A stretch of DNA of 64,000 nucleotides, taken from NCBI GenBank assembly GCA_035388225.1, contig DAOOPM010000015.1:1-64000 (forward strand), written 5' to 3'. A program made the position numbers and the translations under genes. The DNA is from SB25 sp029560875. Lineage in GTDB: Bacteria > Bacteroidota > Bacteroidia > Bacteroidales > Tenuifilaceae. Of this stretch, positions 24,833 through 32,301 are shown piece after piece. The notes below the pieces were generated by a model that saw nothing but the letters and a program-made list of their open reading frames with translations, had not been told where the DNA came from and ran no database searches. Each line of letters opens with the position of its first letter. Position 1 is the stretch's first letter.

Positions 24833-25153
24833 TTATGATGACACATGAAAACCACTACGTCCAAAACCTCCGCGAGTTACAGAACTCTTTGCTGGATTCG
24901 TTCCGTAGTTTGAACTTTCATGAATGCCCGATGAATAATAGCCTGTGCGCTGATAGCCACTTGGAGTGTAAATACCATAGGGCCTAAATGCATAAAACCC
25001 ACCCCCATGTATTGCAGAACTTCTTGCTGGACTATATTTTGCAGTACTATCGGAACGCATATACACCATCCTATTAGGGGTGTTTTTTTTATTAGAGCAA
25101 GATGATATAGTGGCAGCAACTAAAACAAGAGGAATAATTCGTGATTTTTTCAT
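24833..25153 (-). CDS. small Gly/Ser-rich lipoprotein, YgiB-like
   Basis: 106 residues with a lipobox (ISSC, lipid Cys about 19). The body is short and low in complexity, rich in Gly, Ser, Tyr and Arg, and ends with SVTRGGFGRSGF, which resembles the end of YgiB/DUF1190 proteins. Together with the YgiC-like gene 11 bases downstream this suggests a conserved surface-protein and ligase pair. The resemblance is to the tail only, so the family call is tentative. Confidence 0.68.
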   Translation of the reverse strand: MKKSRIIPLVLVAATISSCSNKKNTPNRMVYMRSDSTAKYSPARSSAIHGGGFYAFRPYGIYTPSGYQRTGYYSSGIHESSNYGTNPAKSSVTRGGFGRSGFHVSS

Positions 25154-25157
25154 AATG

Positions 25158-25472
25158 CTACTTAACGGTTATATACACCTCATATTCTTTTGGAACAGAT
25201 ACAATTCTTGTTTCGCCCTGATTATTTTCAGCCTCTTGGGAAATCCTGCCTAATGCTGGAATAGTATCGGTGTATACAATCTTTTTTACAAGAGTGCCTT
25301 TCACCCAAACATTATGAGTAGTCTTAATAATATCTCTATTAATGTCTAAATGATCTATACTAATCGAAGTCTCAATTGATCTATCTTTTGATATTTCTTT
25401 TACTATATCAGACTTACATGACAAAAGCAAAATTCCGATGAATGCGGTTAACGAAAAAGACAGTATTTTCAC
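25158..25472 (-). CDS. small lipoprotein ahead of the YgiBC-like pair
   Basis: About 104 residues from a GTG start at 25472, giving VKILSFSLTAFIGILLLSC, a good lipoprotein signal ending in LLLSC. A TTG at 25535 keeps the frame open but adds 21 residues before the signal. The mature part is polar and beta-rich with no recognised domain. It ends 4 bases before the YgiB-like gene, so the three genes look like one operon. Confidence 0.68.
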   Translation of the reverse strand: MKILSFSLTAFIGILLLSCKSDIVKEISKDRSIETSISIDHLDINRDIIKTTHNVWVKGTLVKKIVYTDTIPALGRISQEAENNQGETRIVSVPKEYEVYITVK

Positions 25473-25704
25473 TATTTTAATTTTAAAATGATTATAAATA
25501 TTTTGAGTTCGCACAAAATTAAAAGAAAATAACAAAATCCAATTTCTAAAAATATTTTTTTACAATTGCCAAGTTGAAAACAATACCTTAATAGAGTTTT
25601 TTATCATAAACATTTCACCTAATTTCATAGGGTAGCCATAGTGGTTAGGTATCTTATGTATAAAAGCAGAGATACCGAAAGGTAAAAACCTAAAAACCAC
25701 TGCC

Positions 25705-26949
25705 ATGAGAACGCTACACACCATAATCTCCACACTAATCGGAGTTTTGATAGCGGCGGGAGTGCTAGCTGAAAAGCCCGAGAGTACGATGTTCTACCTA
25801 AACAGCAAGAATGATTCCTACAAAGCAAATTTCACACTTGCTTCGCATCTAATGGTTTTAACATTCGCAATTAATGGCTCCGACTCGCTTAACCTTATTT
25901 TTGATACCGGTGCTGGACGTACAATTATTACTGAAATCTCAAACCCATACATTGTTTCGCTAAACCAAGCACGAAAAGTTAAACTGAGAGGTCTTGGAAC
26001 TGATGAATCCGTTGACGGTTTGATTTCCAAAAACAACAAACTCTCAATGGGGAAAATTGAGGGTAAGGCACAAGAGTTACTGGTTGTTCCTAATAAGGTT
26101 ATTGATTTAACCGCACGTGTTGGACATCCTATAAATGGTGTGATTGGACGCTCAATATTTGAACAATTCGTGGTGGAAATAAATTATACCAAACAAACCG
26201 TTCACTTTTACAATCCCAATAAGTATAAACGAAAAATTCATAAAGACGCAGACATTATCCCAATTGAATTGATTGATGGAAAGCCATATATAACCGCAAT
26301 GGTTACAATAAACGGAGTAGATATTCCTGTTAAATTGCTATTCGACACAGGAATGAGTTTTGCATTATGGCTCGACCCTTATACCAACTCAAACATTAAA
26401 CCAAGCACTGTGCATAGACAAGAAGTACTAGGACAAGGGCTAAACGGAAATCTTTCAGGTGAAATTTCAAGGGTTGAAAAATTTAGAATAGGAAAATTCG
26501 AGTTCAGCAATGTGATTACTGCATTCCCCGATTCCAATGCTATTCGCGACGCTATAACCGATAATGGCAGAAATGGAAGCGTTGGTGCGGAAATATTTAG
26601 ACGATTTAACGTCGTAATTGATTACCACAATCAACAAATAATACTCAGAAAGAATTCGAATTTTGACGACCCTTTCCGCTACGATATGTCAGGAATTGAG
26701 ATAGGCCCTATAGTTGAGGGTTTACCCTTTTACAAAGTCCTATCAGTTGGAAGTAACACCCCAGCATCGGAGTGCGGATTAATGGTAAACGATGAGATTA
26801 AATCAATAAATGGCACCTCTGCAAATACATTGAAAATATCAGACATCTCTAATATTTTAAAAAGTAAAGAGGGTAAAACAATTAAAATGACAGTTTTAAG
26901 AAATGGCCAAACAATTAAGATGAAGTTTAAGTTACGTGAGTTGATTTAA
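25705..26949 (+). CDS. two-lobed aspartyl protease with PDZ domain, secreted
   Basis: 414 residues: signal peptide (1-22), then a first retropepsin-like lobe with LIFDTGAGRTII, a second lobe with LLFDTGMSFALW, and a C-terminal PDZ domain (LPFYKVLSVGSNTPASECGL, VNDEIKSINGTS). Two DTG motifs in one chain give the paired Asp of an aspartic protease active site within one protein. Periplasmic or outer-surface proteolysis is likely; substrates are unknown. Standalone gene, divergent from the lipoprotein operon. Confidence 0.85.
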   Translation: MRTLHTIISTLIGVLIAAGVLAEKPESTMFYLNSKNDSYKANFTLASHLMVLTFAINGSDSLNLIFDTGAGRTIITEISNPYIVSLNQARKVKLRGLGTDESVDGLISKNNKLSMGKIEGKAQELLVVPNKVIDLTARVGHPINGVIGRSIFEQFVVEINYTKQTVHFYNPNKYKRKIHKDADIIPIELIDGKPYITAMVTINGVDIPVKLLFDTGMSFALWLDPYTNSNIKPSTVHRQEVLGQGLNGNLSGEISRVEKFRIGKFEFSNVITAFPDSNAIRDAITDNGRNGSVGAEIFRRFNVVIDYHNQQIILRKNSNFDDPFRYDMSGIEIGPIVEGLPFYKVLSVGSNTPASECGLMVNDEIKSINGTSANTLKISDISNILKSKEGKTIKMTVLRNGQTIKMKFKLRELI

Positions 26950-27251
26950 GAATTAATTCGAACTTTGTTAACCTCCAATATAATGTTGTATAAAAAAGAT
27001 AAACCACAATGGGCTTAAAGTACTTCACAAAGAACACTATGTATTAAAAACTTTGTGAACTTGGTGTATCCATTGTGTTACTTTGTGGTCAAAAACTGCA
27101 TTTAATGTATTCTCTTTTTATTTCTTTCAAGATAAACCATTCACTGTTAACATATTGACAAAAAATCAATATTTCCTTTTAATGTTTTTCGACTTGTTTC
27201 GTCATTAAGATGTAAACAAATCAAAAAAAACATTAACTAAAAATTATTGCT
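26950..27251. repeat. intergenic region with hairpin-type dispersed repeat
   Basis: Bases 27003-27012 (ACCACAATGG) pair imperfectly with 27070-27079, and 27023-27032 (CTTCACAAAG) with 27051-27060, forming a long imperfect hairpin. The sequence, with CTTTGTGAACTT and ACTTTGTGGT phrases, resembles an intergenic element (CACAAAGTTACACAAAG) common in Bacteroidota. The right part (from 27130) is AT-rich leader for the sigma operon, with a TTTTTCGACTTGTTTCGTC stretch that could be an ECF-type promoter. Confidence 0.5.
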
Positions 27252-27752
27252 ATGAAAACAAGACTTACATTAATTGCTATTGGGTTAGTTCTTAACATCA
27301 ACCTATTTGCGCAACCAGCATCTATCGAAAAGGTATTTAACGCCTATGCAGGGAAAGACGGAATTACTACGGTCGATTTCTCTGGTAATCTCCTAAATTT
27401 AATGTTTAACGAAGGCGAAAAGAACGAAGACTGCTCAATATCATCGGTAAAAATACTTACTGTTGACGATTCAATCCTGAACGGTAAAATCAATTTTTAC
27501 AAGGAAATAATCCCTAACCTTGATAAAAGTAACTACGAACAGTTGATGACCGTTAAAAGTAAAGGACAAGATTTTGTGGTGTACTGCAAGCAGGAGAAAA
27601 ATGCTATTACTGAGTTTGTGCTTGTTTCGGGAGGCGAGGATAATGTGTTGATTTATGTGGAAGGAAGCTTATCTTTGTCAGAGGCAAAACGCATTTCGAA
27701 CGATTTAGCCCAAACCCACAAACTAAGAGAACTAGAGAATAGCAGCAACTAA
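27252..27752 (+). CDS. DUF4252 protein, first copy
   Basis: 166 residues with a signal peptide (about 1-21, ending NLFAQ). The mature part has the DUF4252 pattern: a YAGKDGITTVDFSGNLLNLMF start, a SVKILTVDD strand and an LVSGGEDNVLIYVEGSLSL end. Exported protein of unknown function. It is the first gene of a four-gene operon whose sigma factor starts directly after its stop. The second copy lies at 28751. Confidence 0.82.
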   Translation: MKTRLTLIAIGLVLNINLFAQPASIEKVFNAYAGKDGITTVDFSGNLLNLMFNEGEKNEDCSISSVKILTVDDSILNGKINFYKEIIPNLDKSNYEQLMTVKSKGQDFVVYCKQEKNAITEFVLVSGGEDNVLIYVEGSLSLSEAKRISNDLAQTHKLRELENSSN

Positions 27753-28256
27753 ATGGATAAGGAGGAATTCAAAAAGGAGATATTACCGCTGAGCGAGAAG
27801 ATGTATCGTTTATCGTTTAGGCTTCTTAATGATACTGAATTATCAAAGGATTGTGTTCAAGAATCGTTCTTAAAATTATGGGAAAACAGAGGTAGGCTCA
27901 AACAACTTGACAGTATACAGGCCTTTGCGTTTACTATTGTGCGCAACATTTGTATAGATAAGTTGAGGAAAGTAAGGCGCATTAATGAATCATCGAAAGA
28001 GATGCCAAGCCCCACAGTAGAATCGAATTACGATTTTATGGAGAGTAAGGTATTGATACACCAATTGATTCAGGATTTGCCACAACAGCAAAGGCTAATT
28101 ATTGAGTTGAGAGATATTGAGGAGTTCGAGTTCGAGGAAATTGCTGATACGCTAAATCTCTCAGTAAACAACGTTAGAGCCAGCCTCTCAATTGCAAGGA
28201 AGAAAATAAAGGATGAGTTAACTAAAATATACAGCTATGGAGTCGCAAAGGATTAA
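27753..28256 (+). CDS. ECF sigma factor
   Basis: 167 residues: region 2 (SEKMYRLSFRLLNDTELSKDCVQESFLKLW), a linker and region 4 (EFEEIADTLNLSVNNVRASLSIARKKIKDEL). Sigma-70 family, extracytoplasmic-function type. Its ATG follows the DUF4252 stop without a gap, and its end overlaps the next gene by 20 bases. The neighbouring membrane protein is the likely anti-sigma partner. Confidence 0.92.
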   Translation: MDKEEFKKEILPLSEKMYRLSFRLLNDTELSKDCVQESFLKLWENRGRLKQLDSIQAFAFTIVRNICIDKLRKVRRINESSKEMPSPTVESNYDFMESKVLIHQLIQDLPQQQRLIIELRDIEEFEFEEIADTLNLSVNNVRASLSIARKKIKDELTKIYSYGVAKD

Positions 28257-28764
28257 AACGCTGCTGGAAAAATACTATCAGGGCGAAACAACCCTGGAGG
28301 AGGAGAGTTTATTGAAGGAATATTTCAGCAAGAATAGTCCATCGGACATAGATTTAGCAGATAAATATCTGGTAGATTTCTTCCTTGCTAGCAAAACCCA
28401 AATTCCTGTTGATTTGAACGAGCAACTCGATAATTTGATAGAGAATGAATGGGAACGTGAAACAAAACTCAAATTCTCAACCATTCTTAAATGGGCTGGT
28501 AGTGTTGCTGCTGTGCTAATTGTTGCGTTGGGAATTCTTTACTACGAAAAAAAGGATAACCCAGTTGTTTTGGCCGATTCGTTCCAAGACCCACAGGAAG
28601 CATACGAGGAAACTAAAAAAGTATTACTTTTCATATCCAATAAAATGAATAGTAAAACAGCCAGTTTGAAACATTTATCCGAAATTGATAACTCGCTTAA
28701 GCGCTGTAATGAACTGTCGAAAATAGATAAATCACTTAACACTATTAAAGATGAAAACAATTAA
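28237..28764 (+). CDS. single-helix membrane protein, probable anti-sigma factor
   Basis: 175 residues with one membrane helix (about 86-105). The cytoplasmic half (MESQRIKTLLEKYYQGETTLEEESLLKEYF) has the small helical start seen in Bacteroidota anti-sigma proteins downstream of ECF sigma genes. The extracytoplasmic tail is short and polar with a Lys/Glu-rich coil. No zinc-binding ZAS motif is present. The call rests on position and build. Confidence 0.68.
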   Translation: MESQRIKTLLEKYYQGETTLEEESLLKEYFSKNSPSDIDLADKYLVDFFLASKTQIPVDLNEQLDNLIENEWERETKLKFSTILKWAGSVAAVLIVALGILYYEKKDNPVVLADSFQDPQEAYEETKKVLLFISNKMNSKTASLKHLSEIDNSLKRCNELSKIDKSLNTIKDENN

Positions 28765-29278
28765 GATATTACTGCTAAGCCTGATAGCGTTTGGGGCGTA
28801 TGCTCAAAAATCGCCTACCGATGCTGTATTCGACAAGTATGCTGAGAAGGAAGGATTTACAACAGTATATATCTCCAAGTATATGTTCAACCTTTTTGCC
28901 AATTCCGAAGCAGCAGAGCAGGATGATTTTGTAAAAATCATATCGGGGCTCGAATCTATCAAAATACTGTCGGTTGAAGATTCGTTACTGAACATCAAGT
29001 TAAATCTATACAAGGAACTTGCACCAACCCTACCCTTCGACAAGTACGAGGAGTTAATGGTAATCAAAGAGAAAGGCCAAGACACCAGAATGATGATCCG
29101 TAAAGAGAACGGGAAATTCCGCGAGTTCTTGATGATTGGTGGAGGAAAGGATAATTTCCTGATAAGTATTACAGGAAATATCAACCTAGAATCTATAAGT
29201 AAACTCTCAAAAACAATGAATATAAAAGAACTAGAAGGGGTTGATAAACTCGAAACAAAATCAACGGAGAAAAAGTAA
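28751..29278 (+). CDS. DUF4252 protein, second copy
   Basis: 175 residues with a signal peptide (1-18, ending GAYAQ). It mirrors the first copy: YAEKEGFTTVYISKYMFNLF, SIKILSVEDSLLNIKLNLYKELAP, and IGGGKDNFLISITGNINL. It overlaps the preceding gene by 14 bases. Both copies in one operon with the sigma factor suggest exported proteins that are a target, or a sensor, of the sigma pathway. Followed by a terminator. Confidence 0.82.
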   Translation: MKTIKILLLSLIAFGAYAQKSPTDAVFDKYAEKEGFTTVYISKYMFNLFANSEAAEQDDFVKIISGLESIKILSVEDSLLNIKLNLYKELAPTLPFDKYEELMVIKEKGQDTRMMIRKENGKFREFLMIGGGKDNFLISITGNINLESISKLSKTMNIKELEGVDKLETKSTEKK

Positions 29279-29309
29279 AGCACTAAATCCGCTACTAAAA
29301 TAGAATAGG

Positions 29310-29340
29310 AAAACTCCAGGAATTATTCTGGAGTTTTTTT
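29310..29340 (+). terminator. terminator of the sigma operon
   Basis: Arms AAAACTCCAG (29310-29319) and CTGGAGTTTT (29328-29337), eight-base loop, then T run. Confidence 0.86.
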
Positions 29341-29416
29341 GCTGTCGATTAAAATTCCCTCATTCTTTTTTCATCCAAACATATGCACTACTTTTATAAA
29401 AAAATCAATTGTAAAA

Positions 29417-29899
29417 ATGCAAGTATACTTAAACTTTATTGACGAACTTGTTGAACTTGTAAATGCTGCAAGTGCTGAGAAAAAAAAGAATGTTGCCATT
29501 GATATTTGCAACAAGCTTTTTCCACACTATCAAAACTATTCAACCGATAAAGTTGATGTGTTGTTATTAAATGAAGCCATCGATTATTGTAAACTGAGTA
29601 ATGTTGAAACGGCCAAATTAGATGATTATCTAAGCAGGGTTGTCGATTTAATGCCTGAATCCACGGAAACGATGACCTGGGAAGAGTCCTACGCTTCCAA
29701 TGCTGTTGAAGTTGTTATTGAGTTCTTACAGTACCGAAAGGATAATAGCAATCAGCATATAGTTGATATTTGCTCATTAATGATAGATAATATTGATTTT
29801 CAACTTGCTGAGAAAAACGAGGATATTAGCGACGATGAAATTTTTGCTCATCCTGAAATGCTCGGAGAAATGAAGCGTATAAAAGATATGTTGAAATAG
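29417..29899 (+). CDS. DUF416 family protein
   Basis: 160 residues from the ATG at 29417; an ATG-like frame opens earlier at 29339 but adds residues that overlap the terminator. The protein is helical and acidic, with MTWEESYASNAVEVVIEFLQYRK and a conserved ISDDEIFAHPEMLGEM end that resembles YjaG (DUF416). Cytoplasmic, function unknown. It begins a run of plus-strand genes with gaps of 4 and 15 bases. Confidence 0.72.
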   Translation: MQVYLNFIDELVELVNAASAEKKKNVAIDICNKLFPHYQNYSTDKVDVLLLNEAIDYCKLSNVETAKLDDYLSRVVDLMPESTETMTWEESYASNAVEVVIEFLQYRKDNSNQHIVDICSLMIDNIDFQLAEKNEDISDDEIFAHPEMLGEMKRIKDMLK

Positions 29900-29903
29900 T
29901 TTT

Positions 29904-30554
29904 ATGATACCGCGAGTTAAAATCTGCTGCATAAGTTCGGTTGATGAGGCTCAAACCGCAATAAGATTTGGAGCATCGGCACTAGGGTTGGTTGGGAATA
30001 TGCCCAGTGGTCCTGGAGTTATTACCGATGAACTCATTCACGAAATTGCCAAGAAAGTTCCGCCAGGGGTTTCTACCTTTATGCTAACAAGCGAAACCTC
30101 TGTTAAAAAAATTATCAACCACCACAAACGCACCCTTACTAACACCATTCAAATAGTTGATGAATTGAAGGATGGTTCATACTTGGAATTAAAAAATTCC
30201 CTTCCTGCAATAAAAATTGTACAGGTAATTCACGTAATAGATGAAGAATCAGTAGAGGAGGCTGTTCGAATATCGCACTTTGTTGATGCCCTCCTTTTGG
30301 ATAGTGGGAATCCAAATCTTGCTGTTAAAGAACTGGGGGGAACAGGTCGTGTTCACAATTGGTCGTTAAGCCGTAAAATTGTTGAGCAATCTAAAGTGCC
30401 AGTTTATCTCGCAGGTGGTCTAAATGCCGATAATGTAAGAATGGCCATAGAGCAAGTTCAGCCTTTCGGACTCGATTTATGTAGCGGAGTTAGGACAAAT
30501 GGAAAATTAGATTCTATTAAATTGGAAAAGTTTTTCCAGAATGTAATGCAATAA
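29904..30554 (+). CDS. trpF: phosphoribosylanthranilate isomerase-like protein
   Basis: 216 residues of TIM-barrel PRAI type: KICCISSVDEA at the start (the Cys of KIC is the general base in TrpF), VDALLLDS (the general-acid Asp), GGTGRVHNW phosphate loop and YLAGGLNADNV. The catalytic pair appears intact. It is not in a trp operon: the neighbours are DUF416, DinB and RsmH. The activity could therefore be a stand-alone TrpF or a related isomerase. The KICC in place of KICG near the first strand is unusual. Confidence 0.72.
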   Translation: MIPRVKICCISSVDEAQTAIRFGASALGLVGNMPSGPGVITDELIHEIAKKVPPGVSTFMLTSETSVKKIINHHKRTLTNTIQIVDELKDGSYLELKNSLPAIKIVQVIHVIDEESVEEAVRISHFVDALLLDSGNPNLAVKELGGTGRVHNWSLSRKIVEQSKVPVYLAGGLNADNVRMAIEQVQPFGLDLCSGVRTNGKLDSIKLEKFFQNVMQ

Positions 30555-30569
30555 ACCAATAGAAGTTAT

Positions 30570-31049
30570 ATGGAATTCTTTATTAAAAATAATAACGAGA
30601 TTTTACAATTAGTTAATGAGTGGGAGCCAAAGCTATTATCGTTCCCAACCGATGTAATAACTCAAAAACAGAACAGCCAAGGCCGAACAATAAAGCAGAT
30701 TCTAGGTCATCTGGTCGATTCTGCATCTAACAACAATCACAGAGTTGTTCATTTACAGTATAGAGAAAACCCATTGGAGTTTCCAAACTACGCAACCAAT
30801 GGCAATAACGACCGATGGATTGCAATACAGAATTATCAGGACGAAAACTGGGAGGATTTAGTGCAACTCTGGAAATATTTCAACAAACACTTTGTCCACG
30901 TAGTAAATAATATCAATCCAGATAAATTAGATAACGCTTGGATATCCGCACCCAATAAAAGTATCACATTAAAAGAAATGGTGTTAAGTTACTTGGACCA
31001 TTTAAAACTTCACCTTAAAGAGATTGACGACTTAAACTGTCAAGCGTAA
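30570..31049 (+). CDS. DinB family protein
   Basis: 159 residues of four-helix-bundle DinB type. GRTIKQILGHLVDSASNNNHR contains the first metal-ligand His, and the C-terminal LSYLDHLKLHLKEI holds two more. Such proteins are metal-dependent and usually of unknown role, often stress-related. It is separated by 15 bases from the isomerase gene. Confidence 0.85.
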   Translation: MEFFIKNNNEILQLVNEWEPKLLSFPTDVITQKQNSQGRTIKQILGHLVDSASNNNHRVVHLQYRENPLEFPNYATNGNNDRWIAIQNYQDENWEDLVQLWKYFNKHFVHVVNNINPDKLDNAWISAPNKSITLKEMVLSYLDHLKLHLKEIDDLNCQA

Positions 31050-31145
31050 ACCCAATCGGCCTTATTCTTCTAACATGCATTGGTATTTGTTGCAAACCTC
31101 ATATTTATTTACATTTGCAAACCATTAAGAAAACTCATAATATCA

Positions 31146-32198
31146 ATGGAAAATCAGGAACAACCCAAGCACGTTCGTAGGATACGATATAAAGGTACAC
31201 ACCCAAAAACTTACCACGAAAAGTATAAGGAGCTGAATCCTGAACAGTACGCCGCCGATATTGCCAAAATCAAGGAGCAGGGCAAAACTCCTGCGGGTAT
31301 GCATCGTTCCATCTGCGTTGATGAGATTATGGAGTTCCTCAACGTAATGCCTGGACAAACAGGAATGGATGCTACTTTGGGTTATGGTGGTCATAGTCTC
31401 GAAATACTAAAACGACTTCAACCAGGTGGTCGATTATTTGCCACAGACGTTGACCCTTTTGAACTCCCAAAAACAGAGCAACGACTAAGATCGTTAGGCT
31501 ACGGAGAAGACACCCTTTTTATCAGAAAAATGAACTTCTCCGAAATTGATGCTATTGTAGCAGAATCGGGACCGTTGAATTTTGTATTGGCCGACCTCGG
31601 AGTATCATCAATGCAAATCGACAACCCCGATAGGGGATTTTCCTTTAAGGTTGAAGGTCCTCTAGACCTAAGGCTTAACCCTAAAAACGGAATCCCTGCA
31701 TCGGAACTCTTAAGCACAGTATCGAAAAAAACGCTTGAGGCAATCCTAATCCTAAACTCCGACGAACCCTACGCTGAACCTATTGCTGAAACAGTAATAA
31801 ATAGAGTAATGGGTGGTATAAAAATAGAAACCACCACTCAACTCAAGGAACTTATCGAGGAGGCTTTGCTATTTATTCCAAAGCAACAACGTAAGGATGA
31901 AACTAAAAAATCGTGCCAGCGAGTTTTTCAGGCGCTCCGCATTGAGGTTAACGATGAGTTTGAAGTTTTGGATAAATTCTTGGAAAAACTACCAGATGCC
32001 CTTGCATCGGGAGGAAGGGTTGCAATACTATCGTTTCATTCTGGCGAAGACCGTAGGGTGAAAAAATCGTTTCAGCAATTTTTCCGTGAAGGAATTTACA
32101 GTGCAATTGCACCCGACCCAATACGTCCATCGGCGCAGGAATGCAATTCCAACTCTCGTGCACGTTCTGCCAAGTTACGTTGGGCAATTAAGACTTAA
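31146..32198 (+). CDS. rsmH: RsmH-like 16S rRNA C1402 N4-methyltransferase with N-terminal extension
   Basis: 350 residues from the ATG at 31146 (upstream frame is open but not RsmH-like). Motifs: GMDATLGYGGHS (SAM loop), LADLGVSSMQIDNPDRGFSF, the KKSCQRVFQALRIEVNDE block, and AILSFHSGEDRRVKKSF. These identify the MraW/RsmH family. About 52 residues precede the point (MHRSICVDEI) where ordinary RsmH begins. The gene is not in a division-and-wall cluster, so this could be the main copy relocated or a second paralogue. Confidence 0.82.
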   Translation: MENQEQPKHVRRIRYKGTHPKTYHEKYKELNPEQYAADIAKIKEQGKTPAGMHRSICVDEIMEFLNVMPGQTGMDATLGYGGHSLEILKRLQPGGRLFATDVDPFELPKTEQRLRSLGYGEDTLFIRKMNFSEIDAIVAESGPLNFVLADLGVSSMQIDNPDRGFSFKVEGPLDLRLNPKNGIPASELLSTVSKKTLEAILILNSDEPYAEPIAETVINRVMGGIKIETTTQLKELIEEALLFIPKQQRKDETKKSCQRVFQALRIEVNDEFEVLDKFLEKLPDALASGGRVAILSFHSGEDRRVKKSFQQFFREGIYSAIAPDPIRPSAQECNSNSRARSAKLRWAIKT

Positions 32199-32301
32199 TA
32201 AGATTTTAAAATATTTAATGCAACCATTTTGCGCTATTGCATAATGGTGTGAATTTTATTACCTTAGCCTTAACCACACTATATCCAATAAACCATTGTT
32301 T

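Noticed and set aside
24877..25119. A second frame within the YgiB-like lipoprotein gene
   Set aside because: The other frame has a lipoprotein signal and correct position in the operon; this one does not.
28804..29283. A 159-codon minus-strand frame across the second DUF4252 gene
   Set aside because: Antisense shadow; its translation is F/S-rich and has no family pattern.
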